Notes: generated from the sequence alone by a model not told the origin. A DNA stretch of 64,000 nucleotides from Parelaphostrongylus tenuis (GCA_019055375.1 JAHQIW010001971.1:1-64000), one strand, 5' to 3'; counted from the first letter of the stretch, positions 1 to 12,262 are shown. Made by a program: numbers and translations.

Positions 1-1365
1 TCCTTTTATCCTTTTTATCGTATAGGAATTTTGTAACGTTATCGTATTTGCCATTGATGTGGGTGACAGGTAAATGTTCTTATTTTCGAATAGTGTCAGC
101 TATGAGAGCGATTCTATGAAATTTTGCTAGAGTATTTCAAGTGTAGTGACGTGAATATTTCATAAAACTTATACAACAAATAGAATTCACAAAATTTCCT
201 CAGTGTATAAAACATTTATATAGAACAGTTTCCTCATAAAGTAAGGAATGTGGTAGTGCTATTTGTCAAATAAAGAATGTTTGGAAGATACATGAAAGTT
301 GATTCAATTTGGGAGTCGATTGTTTGTGGTGGAAGACCACTGCCATCGGTCCAACACTCATGAGATGACAGACGCATGAAATTCAACACTGACAGGATGA
401 GACAGAATAAGAACAAGATGAAGTGCGCGGACAAAAGGAATGTCTAAGGAACCCAGTCGAGTGGCTGTGTAACCGCAAAATACACGATAGAAAAAAACGA
501 TGTTGATTGTAGCTTTATGGATTCGATGTTTATCAAGAGCCTGCAGAAAACATACTACTACTTTACTAATTCAAAAGAGTGACTTTGCATAAACCTCGGC
601 ATCAATTACTACCAAATACTCGTAATATAATAACTGACCTTCATCAAAGTGAAGACCTGGAAGTGAAAATAGGAGGGAGATTGTTGCTAAATTAAAATGA
701 GCGATTGTATGGAGAAATGGTCAACTATTTCCAAGGCATGTTTGAGGACCATGCATCAGTTGACAGAATTTGTTACGACATCGATCCATCAGCAGATACA
801 AGATTACTTTTTTCTATTCACGTATTTGAAGAGTAAAATGCGGGAAACTTGTAGGGTTTGGATGCTGCCAGACTACTGTAGAGGACGTTCCCTTTTTGTG
901 CGCGAAGATCGAAGCATGGTTTTAAGTGGTGAAGTAATGTCTTTGAAAAATTGAGATCGACTCTATAATTTAGTTGCCCTCTACTCAGTCGTTTAGTTAC
1001 TCCATGATACAACTTTAACGAAGGGAAGTAACCCGAAGAGGAAAAAAAGTCGATATCAGACGGGGGATGAACCTGCATTTCACCCATACCGGGGCGCGTG
1101 CTAACACTACATAAAGCAATGCGACCGCATGCTATCATTCTTTCTTCGATATATTCGCGCTTAGCTATCGTAGTCAACGCTTAATAGGTCTGGACGGGTG
1201 AGCACTGCTTAAAAGCCGTAAAAATAATGAGTTTACGTAGATTATATAATCCGAGTAGCTGTCAGCATAAGCGCTCAATCCCGCTATGTGCTTACTCAAC
1301 TAAACTTTTCAGTTGATTGCTCATAGGTAAGATAGGAGGATATATCAAAGAAAGAGTGGTAGCAG
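1..1365. other. No recognisable gene
   Basis: AT-rich sequence with only short open frames on both strands. I see no splice-bounded coding segment, no protein motif and no repeat that I can match to another part of the window. Confidence 0.5.
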
Positions 1366-1445
1366 AGCTGGCGTAGTGGTAGACCGCGCGCCCGGTAAAG
1401 GTGAAATGTGGGCTCAAGATGCATTAAATGCATCAAGTCGATCAC
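1366..1445 (+). repeat. tRNA-like SINE fragment
   Basis: The stretch GGCGTAGTGGTAGACC near 1373 looks like an RNA polymerase III A box of a tRNA. The expected B box (GGTTCGA) is only weakly present as a GGGCTCAAG-like stretch, so this is a decayed SINE head and not a working tRNA gene. Similar A-box-like stretches occur near 5223 and 49434. Confidence 0.35.
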
Positions 1446-2668
1446 CACTCAGGATTTACATGAGTAAGCGCACAAACGATGACTTAATGCAGTGTTTTGT
1501 TGGGTTTTGTCGATGATGAATGCGAAAAAAGAATGGAATGTTCGAAATGTCGGGATCGGCGTAATATGTGAGTGAAGCCAAATATAGCTGTAAATAAAAG
1601 AAATTATCAACATGGTCAGACAGCGTTTTCCGAATGAATGTTATAGGAAGCAATTTTCCAGGAAAGAAAGAAGATCGAACGTCAACATTAACCGCAGGAG
1701 ATAAACAGCTCATACAGTCTTTTCTTCTAGGTAAATCATTGTGACACTTAGTCTATAAAAGTAATTTGTAACGACTTACCCAGTACATCCGTGGTGAATA
1801 CTGTTGCTTGGACCGAAACTGTTTTTGACTGAAATGGTGGAGGGAAAGGAGACAGAGGGAAAGGAAAAGGAAGGAAGAAGAGGAAGATGAGGAGGAACAG
1901 AATAAGAAGAAGAAAGAAGCGAGGGTGAAGAAGGGAGAGAACTACAATAAGAATGTGAACGAAAAAAAAGCGAAAGGTCGAGATCTGTGAACACCTGATG
2001 TAGAACGAAGTCCTCTGTTAATTACACAGCATGCAACAAATAATGAGCTTTTTTTCGTTATTAATGATGAACGAAATCAATCCAAGATTCAAATAAGACT
2101 GGACGTTAATCTTGAAAGAACACGACAAATCGTCTTACTTCGATGAAATGGCATTCTGATTGAATCCAGTCGAGTAAACATTACGAAAAAAAACTAAGAA
2201 AATTCATGAAAGAAAAAAAGCAGATCGCTTTTCCCTCAGCATTTCAGTTGAGTCGATGCCAATTCGTAATGGATAGAAAAATATTCAGTTTGAGGATCTG
2301 AATTTTTGATTGCCTTTAGAAGACTTGGGTATTACCATGCGTCACAGTGTTATGGAGATTCTGGAATAAATTATACTCATGTGGGAGATTTGCAACTGAG
2401 GTACAACTGAGAACGACATTATTTGATCGGCTGACATCTATTCGCGTTTTGTCTTTTTCGGAGTCAATTGATCCGAGCCGGTGCTACGCAGACGTCGCTT
2501 ACGCTGCCGTTCAAGCCAGATTTTCTATGAAAATAAAACTCATCGAGACTGGATATAATAGAAGAACTGCCGGGTCAGGTTCCCATATGAGCGGTGCTCC
2601 TCCGAACAAGACCCGGCTTGAAGGACAACGAGCGCCACAATTAGCACGATCGTCTGTAGAGCATCGGT
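1446..2668. other. No named gene; GC-rich island near 2450-2670
   Basis: Mostly low-complexity AT-rich DNA, with a purine-rich AG tract at 1836-1930. From about 2450 to 2670 the base composition becomes clearly richer in GC and codon-like. Plus-strand frame 2347-2673 is open for 108 codons. The minus strand also has an open stretch with a run of hydrophobic codons resembling a signal peptide. I cannot tell which strand codes, if either. Confidence 0.2.
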
Positions 2669-2702
2669 TCTGAAGAAAATGAAACGCGTCAAAACGTCAG
2701 CC
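2669..2702 (+). ncRNA. Decayed hammerhead-like core
   Basis: CTGAAGA at 2670-2676, then a short spacer that can pair with itself, then AAAACGTCAGCC. It matches the PLE-type motif seen at 12619, 17488 and 15172. The G of the GAAAC box is lost, so activity is unlikely. Confidence 0.35.
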
Positions 2703-5700
2703 TGAATGGAACTGTCTTTATCATTTTCGTACTTTTCGCTTAGTCAAGGAAGAGTATGCATCAAATGGTAATGCCGAAGTTAAGGTAAAGTTTGTTTTCA
2801 AATTGAATTCTATATTGTTTGGAACCAGGAGAGATTTGTTCAGCAGTCCCTACTCCGATTCGAAAAAAAATGTTACTCTCAATTTTGTACATACCCACCA
2901 TTTGTCCCATTAGGATCCTAGGCTCTTAAATCAATGCATAATAGGTAACATATATTCTATTTGAAATTCCCATAATGAGAAGGTGTTCAGCATATCCTTT
3001 CAAAGGCTAAGCTATCATCATACCATTGCCAGAAATCGCTGCTAACCTGGCAACGATGTAATCACAAAGTAAAAGGTAGTGAAGAGTTGAATAACCGCGT
3101 TCTCCACATTCCAAAGAAAAAACAATGCTCCAAAAGAAAATTGTGCCAAATGAAAATTTTGTTGGGCGCTATACGGTTCCTCGTATCGTAAATAAAACAG
3201 TTCAAGCATTATGGAACTATACATTGAAATTTGTAAAAAGATGCTCGAAGAAAAATCAATAATTCGTCGAAAGACATAAAACTGAACATTCAATAATACG
3301 TCGACGTTTTTTATACTTTTATCACATTAAGCAATTATCTTGCGGAAATGTCGTTTTATGTTGGTCGAAATTTTGTAATACTGAGCCTGCATGTTTTTTT
3401 TTTGAATAAAAAAGATTTCAATCGATAAGGCAGTCACGTAGAAGACTTGAATAAAGAAAAAGGAAGTAGGAAATGAAAGAGAAAAGGAAGTAGTTATGCG
3501 AAAAATTGTGGAACACATAACAAAGAAAAACACAAAGATTTTTATTGCCAATTGCAAAAATGCATCGATCTGTTCGTAGTGCCATACTCAAAGTGGTGCT
3601 TTGTCCTGAAAATTACACTTAGTGTTTTAAAAACTAACAAGAAATTCCATAACCTGTGAGAAATCAATAGATGGAGAGCGAAGTTTTTCAAAAAAAAAAA
3701 GAATGTAAGATGAATCGATGCAATAATTGATTGGAAATGTAGGAAAAATCAAAAATAGCAACGAAGAATTTGAAGAATGAGGATAAAATAGTGATAAAGG
3801 ACCAGGAAGAACAAAAAGTGAACAACAGAGAACAAATGGTCTTGTGATGAACAAGAATATAAAAGTCATAGATTTGAAACATAATTTAGACTCAGCCGAT
3901 AAATCCATAAATTTTAGGTAATCGATATCAATGCTAATTATGTGACCATAGACTAAGTCCTCTCCTCATTCAACAAACTCGATTCTAAGAACGTTGATGA
4001 AATCTCTTCGACGAATTGTAATTTACAGATGTTTTTCGAACATAATTGCACAGTAGCATTACTCACATGGTACTAGCACATAAATCATGAGAGTGTGATA
4101 GAATACATAGCGCTTTTGTATTTTCTCTAAAGGATTACGGTAAGTACGAAAGTTAGCAAATTTGTAGCTTTGAAAATACGCACCCTACAAGACTATCCTT
4201 ATTCTTTGCTGAAATTTTAGTTACAATTACAAAGTATTTCTTTATCAGAACTACACGATGATTTTTTTTACCAGACGCTAACGCAGTGAATGAGTAATTT
4301 CCTTACCACAATTACTTATAACTCGATTATAATTAAAAACAGGATTCAACGTAATTTCTGCATGATATAGAAATTCATAAGAACTCAACTGGAAATCGAA
4401 AAGACAGAAGTAGGGTTCACATGCTTTACGCTACATTAGATGCGCAAAAATGAGGGAATGGATGGAGGTTGAGGAAATGTACTCAACATAAGTATGTCCA
4501 TCCACACTCTGTGTCACCACGGAGACCCCTACAAATTCAGCTAGGCTTCAATTACTTTACATATCCTATTCATACGTCTTTTATTTACCTTTATCATGAC
4601 CTGGAGTCTTCAAAGGCTTCGAATTAAATTCCTTCAAATTTTTGAAAAAATTCAAGTAGTCAAGGTGGCAGAAATTTCAGTAAAGCTCAAACCGGAAGTT
4701 TAAAAAATCAGTAAGCCCAAAATTCTCAACGATATCGGTATAAAAGCTATAGGATAGTTTGTGTAATAGCACCAAAAGCACAGTTCAGTAAATCAACTGT
4801 AAATACTTGGTAAAACTATCAAATTATCAGAAAACGCTTTGAGAAACGACAAGGGCTATTTTGTGGGTTGCAAAAGCAATTTAGAGAGATCACATTCTAA
4901 CTAGGGATACTTCAATTGTAATCTTAAGCAAAAATAGACAAATAATCCGACAGAATAGTAGAAAAAACCTGGTGGCACAAATACTTATAAATGTAATTAT
5001 GGAGGAATCTGAGCAACTACTCGTTTTATTTTACTTCCCTATTCATTATTTTAATAAGGTATGTATAGGTTTTCTTGTCTTTTAGAGAGACTTCTTACCT
5101 AATAGATTTCTGTATCGAATTTTAGAGGGAGATTTCCTAAGACGGTAATCGCGATGTGCAGTGAGCGTCCATCTGAACAGCGGTACCTCAATTGTTGGGA
5201 TAAACGCAACTCAAGGTCATGTTGGTGTAGTGGATAGCACGTGAGCCGCAGGGAAGGGTGATTACTGATCGCTGTATTCAACTTCATATCTTGCCATGAA
5301 AAAATATTAGACGGTAACTATAAGATTAAAGCTTGGAAAAAGCTTAAAATTTCCATCCGCAAGCCCAGTTAAGAAAAAACGAGTGCATAAATCGATGTCG
5401 TCTAGGAAACAGTACACTGACAAGCTAGCAGGTGGTAATGATTTTGGAAGCTCTTCTTTTATGGCTTTTGAGGATTGCATGAGAAGTAAATTAGTCGAAC
5501 CGGAGAGTCTAATGAAAATCGTATCGGGACCTTCATCATTCATAGCATCAAAATACGGGGCCATTCGACTATATGCGGCACTCAAATATTATATAAGGAC
5601 GCAAGAATTAGTAAAAACTGGTATGACTGATTCTGGAAATCAACTAAAAATAGCATCGTAACACTGCTGTAAGAGCGAAAGGTCAGGAATCTCTGTGAAT

Positions 5701-6440
5701 CATTTGCAACCCACAAATGGTTGCCTGCTCAGGATGAAGTATAAACAAAACAGGATTGATATCACTAAAACGAGATTTTCCAGTAAAAAACATCGTACAC
5801 AGATTGTTTATAGTGTAAATTAGAAAGTGCCACTCCATAAGGAAAAAAATTAGGTACTTTAATGAGAAAAAAAGTCAGTATACCTGAAAAAAATCGGTAA
5901 CTGGTTATTCCGATTACTAGCGCAGAAGACGTAATAACTCATATGATCACTAACATATAGTGATAATACGCTTAGTCGGTTTTTTAATTCACTACTAGAA
6001 CTTATTTCGTACAACGCAAAGATAAAGACGATATGGATGTGAACGACTTGGAAAGGAATGTGATGAATCAGTCGGAGAATTTGTATCGGTGACTGATATG
6101 TATATACATTCCTCACTAGTACCACGTCTCGGATAAGGAATGATATTATCGAAAATATTAATGAAAAATTGTGAGTGGATGAAGGGTTTAGAGCTGTTGG
6201 ATGTCTTGGATATATGACAGGTATTTGACTCTTTCCGTATTGTTGCTGAAGTGATGTATACATGACCATGTTACGATTCATGGTTGCCCACCGAATTGTT
6301 TACTAGATGATTCAACCGTTCAAGACAGATCTGACACCGATCTTCCAACCCCAGAAGAAGCGGAGGTTCAATCGATCTAGGGCTCCAGATCAATTCAAAA
6401 ACTGCTTGCTTTGTGATGTACTTTTAACCACTGAGCTACA
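2703..6440. other. Long gene-poor stretch
   Basis: About 3.7 kb without a coding segment I can support. Open frames are short, T- or A-rich and lack flanking splice sites. A tRNA A-box-like stretch (TGGTGTAGTGGATAGCACG) lies near 5223 and may be the head of a SINE. Nothing else is recognisable. Confidence 0.45.
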
Positions 6441-6451
6441 AAAGATATTAT

Positions 6452-7410
6452 CTGTATCACCTGTTGTCCTGTTGATCGTCGAGTGACTAAAGCAGGCACG
6501 GTGATATCTCGATTTTCTCCTATCATGTGAGATAATAGCTCCATATGTTCTCCTCACTGTAGAGGTAATCATACCTTTCTGATAGGCTTTTTGTGAAAGA
6601 ATAAGCTTATCGGTCCGACGGTTACTCCCTTGCGCATACGACATCTCGAGGAACACACTCGGTAACGGCTCTCGTCCGTCGGTTATCTTTAGAAGCTATC
6701 ACGTATCTAGCCCATTGAATCTTCGCATAGCATGGCGTTTAGAATGGCATCTTTAATTTTGATCTGCTACATCGGTCGGAACATCGGATCCCTCCTAGCA
6801 TTAGATGGATGACAAACTTTCCTGTTATTAACCTTTCAGCCGCGCAATCGGCAAGGCCATGTGATCCTTCATTCTGCTTATGTAGAGACCATATTTTTCA
6901 AGCATATGTTAAGGCAGGAAGAATCACTGAGTCGAAAGAAGGACATGGAGTTAAATATTGTTCTTCTCTTCACCTGCTCAACGTTCTCAAACACTCTTCT
7001 AACAGCTCGCTTCATCTTGCCCAACTCTGAAGCCAAGTCGTTTACTATGGTGACTTTCTGACCTACCTAAACAGACATAGGTGAAGTATTTGGAAAGTCA
7101 ATATCATCAATCGCCAAGAGAAGATTCAAAACCGATCCATTTCTCATGAACATCGCATTGTGAGATTTTGTCTGAGACCAACCTTTTCACAGCTTCGTGG
7201 GAACTGCTCGACATTTTTTGCTTGGCTGATGCTTGGTGTTATGAGTAATTATTCATGTTATCAGCGATCTCATCAGCAAACGAAAGACAGTGTTATTGTT
7301 GACTCTCGGTTTTCATTGGTGCCCCATTCTAATGTTGGCATGGCGTTCTGGAAGTAAATAACTTGATAAGATCGTATCGTTTTGCCGAATCCCTCCCTTA
7401 CGTACATACA
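6452..7410 (-). pseudogene. Decayed RTE retrotransposon, 3' part
   Basis: This runs parallel to the RTE copy at 58250-59220 on the same strand. Shared landmarks include the run GGTAACGGCTCTCGTCC (6661), GGTCGGAAC followed by TCGGATCC (6774), the GATGCTTGGTGTTATGAG block (7228) and CCCATTCTAATGTT (7321). In the reference copy these cover the end of the reverse transcriptase and its C-terminal region. Its 3' end, GGTGATACAG when read on the minus strand, is shared with the reference copy, which supports the 3' boundary. Stops and frameshifts are frequent, so it is a relic without its endonuclease half. Confidence 0.85.
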
Positions 7411-7594
7411 TTGTATGATAATGGTATTTTAGCCGTGAAAATGTTACAAAAAATATGATGCTGCTGATGATGATGATAATATTTAGTAATAATGTAGCGC
7501 GACACATTGAAAATATGTTTTGAGAAGTATTGATATTTTTACCAAGAGCTCTCATAAGCGAGAATATTTCACTAACATATTTTCTATAATGCAT

Positions 7595-7800
7595 GAATGC
7601 ATATCTGGCCTTTACATTGACTCGCGGAGGCCTCCCGCTGAACCGAGTCAGTGCTGCTTATCCTCCCAGACAAGTCTGAGATCTTTCTGGTACCAATTTA
7701 CCGACCCCGGAGGGATGGATGGCTTGGTGAGCCATGAGCGCGAGATCGAACCAGTGACCTCGTCTGCGACGCAGGGCACCTCCAACCACTGCACCACATG
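7595..7800 (-). repeat. tRNA-derived SINE, family B, copy 1
   Basis: Read on the minus strand it begins with a polymerase III A box (TGGTGCAGTGGTTGG) and a B box (GGTTCGATC) about 35-40 bases later, followed by a body that ends in GGCCAGATATGCATTC. The same unit occurs at 46355-46548 and 63145-63350. The two promoter boxes make it a tRNA-derived SINE. No cloverleaf can be completed, so it is not a tRNA gene. Confidence 0.75.
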
Positions 7801-7885
7801 CGCTCGATCACCTCAAACGAAGTTAGAAATTGAAGTCGAATGCATGGCGCATCCCTCAGGGATTGATCAACGCCGAGAGCTTTAT
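7801..7885. repeat. SINE B companion segment, inverted here
   Basis: The segment containing GCATGGCGCATCCCTCAGGG and ending in GAGAGCTTTATCC is the reverse complement of the segment that flanks SINE copy 3 at 63050-63115. A worn version lies at 56670-56715. It is therefore a separate module that travels with the SINE but lies here on its other side. Confidence 0.6.
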
Positions 7886-9680
7886 CCTTTTATCCTTTAT
7901 TTTCTATAATACTAAAATAGAGGTAAAAAAAAGCCTTAGCAGAGAATATGTTAGATAAAAATTAGAGAGAAAGAGTGACAATACTAATCAAATGGCTGGA
8001 GCCGAAGCTAAGGAAATCTACGAAGCATTCGAAATGAACTAGAGTGTTTCAGGAAAAGCAGATTGATTTCTCAGTGTGTTGTTCTTGCTTCTTGACTTCC
8101 GCCATACTTCTGATTCATTCTACTCATAAAACTTGATTACACAAAAGAATATCAGAGAAGAATTTTATTGATCGTGTTTGACGCACGTTCGCGTTTTTCT
8201 TTTTGAATACTCTGAAATTCCACAGATACGAGCGGGACATTCTGGAAAATAGGCGTGCGTACACTTTGTTCCGGATTTTCGTTATGCCCATTTTCCTCAC
8301 TTTTGGATTTTTTTCGTTTTCTCGCCTTAATCTTTTTTTTTTGTTGGAAAAATATTTCACTACCGAAAAGCACGCGTGTTTCTCGTTTTTTCCTTTGCAA
8401 AAATCAATCAGAATGTGTTCCCCACTGTGGACCGAAACGTCTCGCAAATGTTGCTGGCCGCAGAAGAAAATTTGCATTTGGTATCTTGTGTTTGCTGTAC
8501 TGTCTATTGCACCTTATGCTTTTTGTATTGCATTAAATTGTATTCTGTTTGCTAATCCGATATTGTCTGCATTTCCACTTTTCATTCAACTATGATATTT
8601 TATGTATAATGAATGTTAAAGTCCAAAACATCTAATGGGAAAAAAATCCAGATAGTTACAGGAGATCGGAAAAATATCGATTTTTGGAAAGCGTAGGCGT
8701 GCAGTTGGTGCATGTGACTATCGAGAGACAAGTTCAGGCGCACAGTGTCTTAAGTAGATTAAAGATATTTTTCAAACGACATATCTTTCATATGCCCCGA
8801 GAGAATCCTAGATTTTTCGGCATTTCGTTCTCTTCATGGTATCTATCATCAAAGACGTCTTCTTTTTTGCCGATGGATTTGTTGCGAATGTCGTTGAACG
8901 CTGGTAGAGTCGATTCTTCCTACAGTCCTGAGATAGCCGGGATATATCGTTCTCATCTTTCCCACACCACTTTCGTTAGAGTGGACGTAAGATTGCACAG
9001 AGACTTTACTGATTGTGACAAATGAGACCCAAAACAAACATTAGCACAAAAAGCGACAAAAAAAACACGAAAATAATGAAAACGAAGCATGGTTGAATGT
9101 GAAAAAATACGACTTTTTCCTAGAACAAGAAGTCGATTGGTAGGTTTCATTCAATACAATACAAACATTTGAACTCAGCTTTGCAATAAGTTAACACAGA
9201 TATAGGAAATTTTAACTGAATGATTAGATATGACATAGTATAGCACGCCCAACGACTTTTATAAACTTTGATATAAGTCAGAATAGTTACTAAGTAAAAA
9301 ATTTCGCGAAGAAATATCGTGGAAAAATTTTACATGGAATAGAATGAGTGATTGAAAGTACAACTTAGGCGCTCAGCTTTCTTCGCAATAAAAAACTTTA
9401 TCATGTGACAAATCCCAGGACCGACTATCTATTAGTCTTTCAGGGGAAATCACTGAATTATTTAGCGATTATTTAATGATTCAGTAATTTCCTTTGATAG
9501 GCATATGGAAGGTTGTTAATAGTAGTATTCATTGAATGCATTAATCACTTTGCTTTTTCACTTTATCTCATCCATATGTTTTTTACTAAACGGATTACAG
9601 TACTTCTGGTATTCAGACCAATTGCAATTATCACTGCTTGAAGCTTACGTCTTCTTCATGAATGTTGCAGAATACTGGTC
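7886..9680. other. No recognisable gene
   Basis: Several T-rich open frames (for example 8203-8595 on the plus strand) have no domain, no splice context and skewed composition. A stretch GGACCGAAACGTC near 8430 resembles half of the hammerhead-like repeat but lacks the CUGANGA half. Confidence 0.4.
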
Positions 9681-9689
9681 AAGCGGATC

Positions 9690-9830
9690 ACCTTGCAAAC
9701 TTGAGGATACCCAGGCTGGGCGTTACCCAGAGCGTTCGTTGATTAATCGCAGCGAAGTGTTGGGAGCAGGGATCAACCCTACGCTGAACACCACCAACCA
9801 CTCGGCCACGGGAATACAATAATACAGCAC
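9690..9830 (-). repeat. tRNA-derived SINE, Leu/Ser-like head
   Basis: Minus-strand GTGGCCGAGTGGTTGG is a typical A box of the class II (Leu/Ser) tRNA type. A B-box-like GGTTGATCCC follows. The body carries CAACACTTCGCTG, which resembles the SINE A bodies at 42.1 and 44.1 kb. Confidence 0.6.
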
Positions 9831-9839
9831 AATAGTAGT

Positions 9840-9950
9840 ACACGACTGATGTCTTGGCGGTCTCCCCTTCCTTACAACCTGGAAAGGTCAGAACAGATCC
9901 GCAATCCACTCAATCAACTACTTTCACAACCGTAGTAGAAAGACGTAATA
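9840..9950 (-). repeat. PLE-type terminal repeat with worn hammerhead core
   Basis: From 9880 on, the block with AACCTGGAAAGGTCA, GCAATCCACTCAATCAA and CTACTTTCACAACC matches the block after the hammerhead-like motif at 15172-15290, and more weakly the one at 13020-13100. The core at 9848-9880 keeps only its outline. I read the three blocks as remains of the same Penelope-like terminal repeat. Confidence 0.45.
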
Positions 9951-10019
9951 TATCATTTTTGTGGTCGCATAGTGAAGAGCTTCACCAAAACACTCACCGT
10001 GTAAAACACTGAACAAGTT

Positions 10020-10345
10020 ATGCAATTTTTAGATTATTAATGTCTTTATGCGAGATCTATAAAAACAGTCGAGTGAAGAGGAATGATTCATTTTACCAGT
10101 CAGCGACGAGCTCGACTATTGGTCAGTGCAATGTCGGGGGGATTTATCACTGGTTATGGTGATTTGTTATTCTGCGTCGATCCCTTTATAAGTAAAGGTG
10201 TATCCCCAAAGGATCAGCTAAAGCGAAAGGCACTGTGCTACTGATAAGCCTGCAAGAGCAAAGCGAGCCTGTCTAGTACTGTGGAAGTGCCCTACCAGAC
10301 CTCGCAAAAGACTCAGAATATGTTATGTGATTCCTTTCGTTTCGA
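10020..10345 (+). repeat. Fold-back element arm with partial hammerhead
   Basis: Arm of the same family as the palindrome at 15950-16552: it begins near GCGAGATCT and ends near ACCTCGC followed by GAATATGTTATGTGATTCC. At 10235-10279 the plus strand has GTGCTA, then CUGAUAA, a hairpin-like stretch, UGUC and UAGUAC. The outer six bases pair as a stem I (one G-U), but the GAAAC box is missing. Confidence 0.5.
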
Positions 10346-10435
10346 GTGTTTTCTTAGGAGCTTGCTCAATTTTCAATATGCCTGGTAATCATTTTCTCAG
10401 CCACGCATTTGATTTGTTTTAGGGCAACTTATGAA

Positions 10436-10478
10436 GCACGATACACGTGTTTCGGCCTTGAAAGCCTCTTCAGTCGGC
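10436..10478 (-). ncRNA. Hammerhead ribozyme core, best preserved
   Basis: On the minus strand CUGAAGA (10467-10473) is followed directly by a hairpin, GGCUU closing on AGGCC around UCA, then GAAAC (10449-10453), then ACGUGUA and UCGUGC. The order conserved core half, stem II, GAAA half, minimal stem III, NUH cleavage triplet (GUA) is that of a type I hammerhead. Stem I is short: CGA before the core pairs with UCG after the cleavage site. Hammerheads are known in Penelope-like elements and metazoan retrozymes. Self-cleavage here is inferred. Confidence 0.65.
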
Positions 10479-10776
10479 CACTACCCTTCGTCTTTAGCCA
10501 GCCCTCTCGGAGGAACCCAACCTCTATATGGAGTCGCTACGACGAACTTTTTACTCGTGCCCTTGAGTAAAAATATCACTGAATGGCAGCGTTTTACACT
10601 TGATTTCTCTTGGCTGGTGTCTGTTAAACATATCATGCTTTTCGTTCCAAGTATCTTCTCAAGGCCACGTTCAACTTTCAATATGCTTGATATCGGACTC
10701 TATAAGTTGTCTTATAACAGACCACATGCATGGCTCAAAAAATGATTATCACGAATGTTATGTGATTATTACATTA

Positions 10777-11080
10777 TTATTGTTCTTGAGCGATGCCTAT
10801 AAAAACAGTCGATATAGAGGTATGAATCACCGCGTAGTTACTTTGAGTTTTCTTATTCTTCATTGGAAGAGACAAACCACACACAGTCCTTCCTGTGGTA
10901 AAAACGTGTTTGGCCCAGGTCAAGAAAACTGTCCTAAGGTATGGTGCAGAGTTAGGCGTATTCACGAAGCACTCTTCTTTGAGGTTCATTTTTGGATTTC
11001 CAGAAATTATCAAAAGGCTCTGAAAGCTTTATGCGTTGAAATCCTGTACACCACGCGAGACCAGTAACTTTCGCTTCGAA
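10777..11080 (-). pseudogene. Penelope-like element, C-terminal tail relic
   Basis: On the minus strand the translation contains NPKMNLKEEC and then SAPYL. This matches the tail that follows the GIY-YIG endonuclease in PLE proteins and also the tails at 12120-12262 (MNHKEEC, LAPYL) and 14199-14600 (MNHKDEC). Upstream is a worn stretch of the preceding alpha-helical segment. Frameshifts separate the parts, so this is a relic. Confidence 0.6.
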
Positions 11081-11377
11081 ATTTTCTCTGTTAGTGTTTG
11101 TATCCTATATGCGTCTAGCGTGTTATTTGGTTCATTCTAGAGTTTACTGGCTAGGTAATCTTTTATAAGAAGCAGAGTGATCTACGCCTATATAATCGGA
11201 CCCGCATTGCTTTCAAGAGATTAGGCATAGCGTACCAAATCTCATGAAATCATCATCTTCACCATTGGGACAAATTATCAGGTTTTTTGTTCGCACAGAC
11301 TCGGTTACAAAGTAATGGCTCCTTAGAGTGTTTGAGCTGTTTCAATCATGTTACTTTACTGTCCAAACCTGCTTTCA

Positions 11378-11983
11378 TTAGATAGAATTCGAAAGCTGTG
11401 TTTCATTGGAAATAAAGATTAGGATGAACGGAATCTTACTTTCACTAGACTTGTTGCCCAAAGCAACAAAGTAAGTACAGCTCTGCAACGTCACTTGGGA
11501 AAGGACAGATTTGAACAATACAGCAGTGACTGAAATATCCCCAAACACTCTGAAGCGCCAGCTGGTCCGTAACCGACTGTATGAGCCCCCCGCGAAATGA
11601 AAAACTGCATAGTTTGCCTTAATGGATAGAGACAGCGATTGCAAAACACCTGATATAGTATACCTGAACTCTTGTAAGGCATGCAGGGTCGAATAATTTG
11701 GGAAATGAGTAGACCACTCTGAGCCTGAATGAAAGATGACCTTAGTGGAAAAACAGAAAGCCAAATAAAATACTTCGTTAGGCAAGCATAGGGAACAAGA
11801 ATAACTGAAAAGACGTACGTCTCGGCCTTTTAGCCTCATCAATAGCACGGAGCCTTTTGATTCAGCCAGTTCCTTCGTGATTTGGTAAACCACCCAGTTA
11901 TAAAGGATCGACACCGAATCGTTTACACTGCCCCCATGATGAAAATATTGTCCTACGCCGCAATAATAATTGAATTCCTGCAT
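11378..11983 (-). other. Open frame of 201 codons, probably not a gene
   Basis: One of the longest frames outside known repeats. The protein is rich in Ser, Phe and Leu and has no domain I recognise. Part of the frame (11811-11848) coincides with a hammerhead-like core of the fold-back family, so at least that part is repeat DNA. I list it because of its length and do not assign a function. Confidence 0.15.
11811..11848 (-). ncRNA. Hammerhead-like core, fold-back type
   Basis: Minus strand: UUGAUGA, the hairpin GGC UAAAA GGCC, GAGAC, then GUACGUC. It has the same layout as the core at 10436-10478 with two changes at conserved core bases (C3 to U, A14 to G), which should inactivate it. Confidence 0.45.
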
Positions 11984-12119
11984 GTGAAATTACATGATCA
12001 CTCGACGTCGCAGTGTCATGCAGTCAATGGTAGATTATATACTATTTTATGCGAGGTCTCAAAAAAACAGTCGAACCTAGAGTTATATCGGAAAAATTTT
12101 GATGCAAAAGTCGGTACGT

Positions 12120-12262
12120 CACAGAGGAATCGAAAACTCGCGCGAAAAATCCTTGAAGCCTTTTAGATGGAGCTATAAATTTAAGAATGAACCATAAGGA
12201 GGAGTGCTTCGTAATTACCAGTGACCTCGCACCATACCTCACATTAATCTCTCTGACCTGAG
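12120..12262 (+). pseudogene. Penelope-like element, C-terminal tail relic
   Basis: Plus-strand frames read RKILEAF, then after a frameshift NLRMNHKEECFVITSDLAPYL and a stop. The order of an Ala/Phe helix, Asn-x-Lys-x-Glu-Glu-Cys and APYL is the tail of PLE proteins next to the GIY-YIG nuclease. A hammerhead-like core in the same orientation follows at 12619. The rest of the element is not visible. Confidence 0.65.

Noticed and set aside
1776..1994. Ser/Phe-rich minus-strand frame
   Set aside because: It is the complement of a purine-rich AG tract and low-complexity.
8203..8595. 130-codon plus-strand frame
   Set aside because: Phe/Leu-rich, T-rich composition, no splice context or motif, and an equally long frame exists on the other strand.
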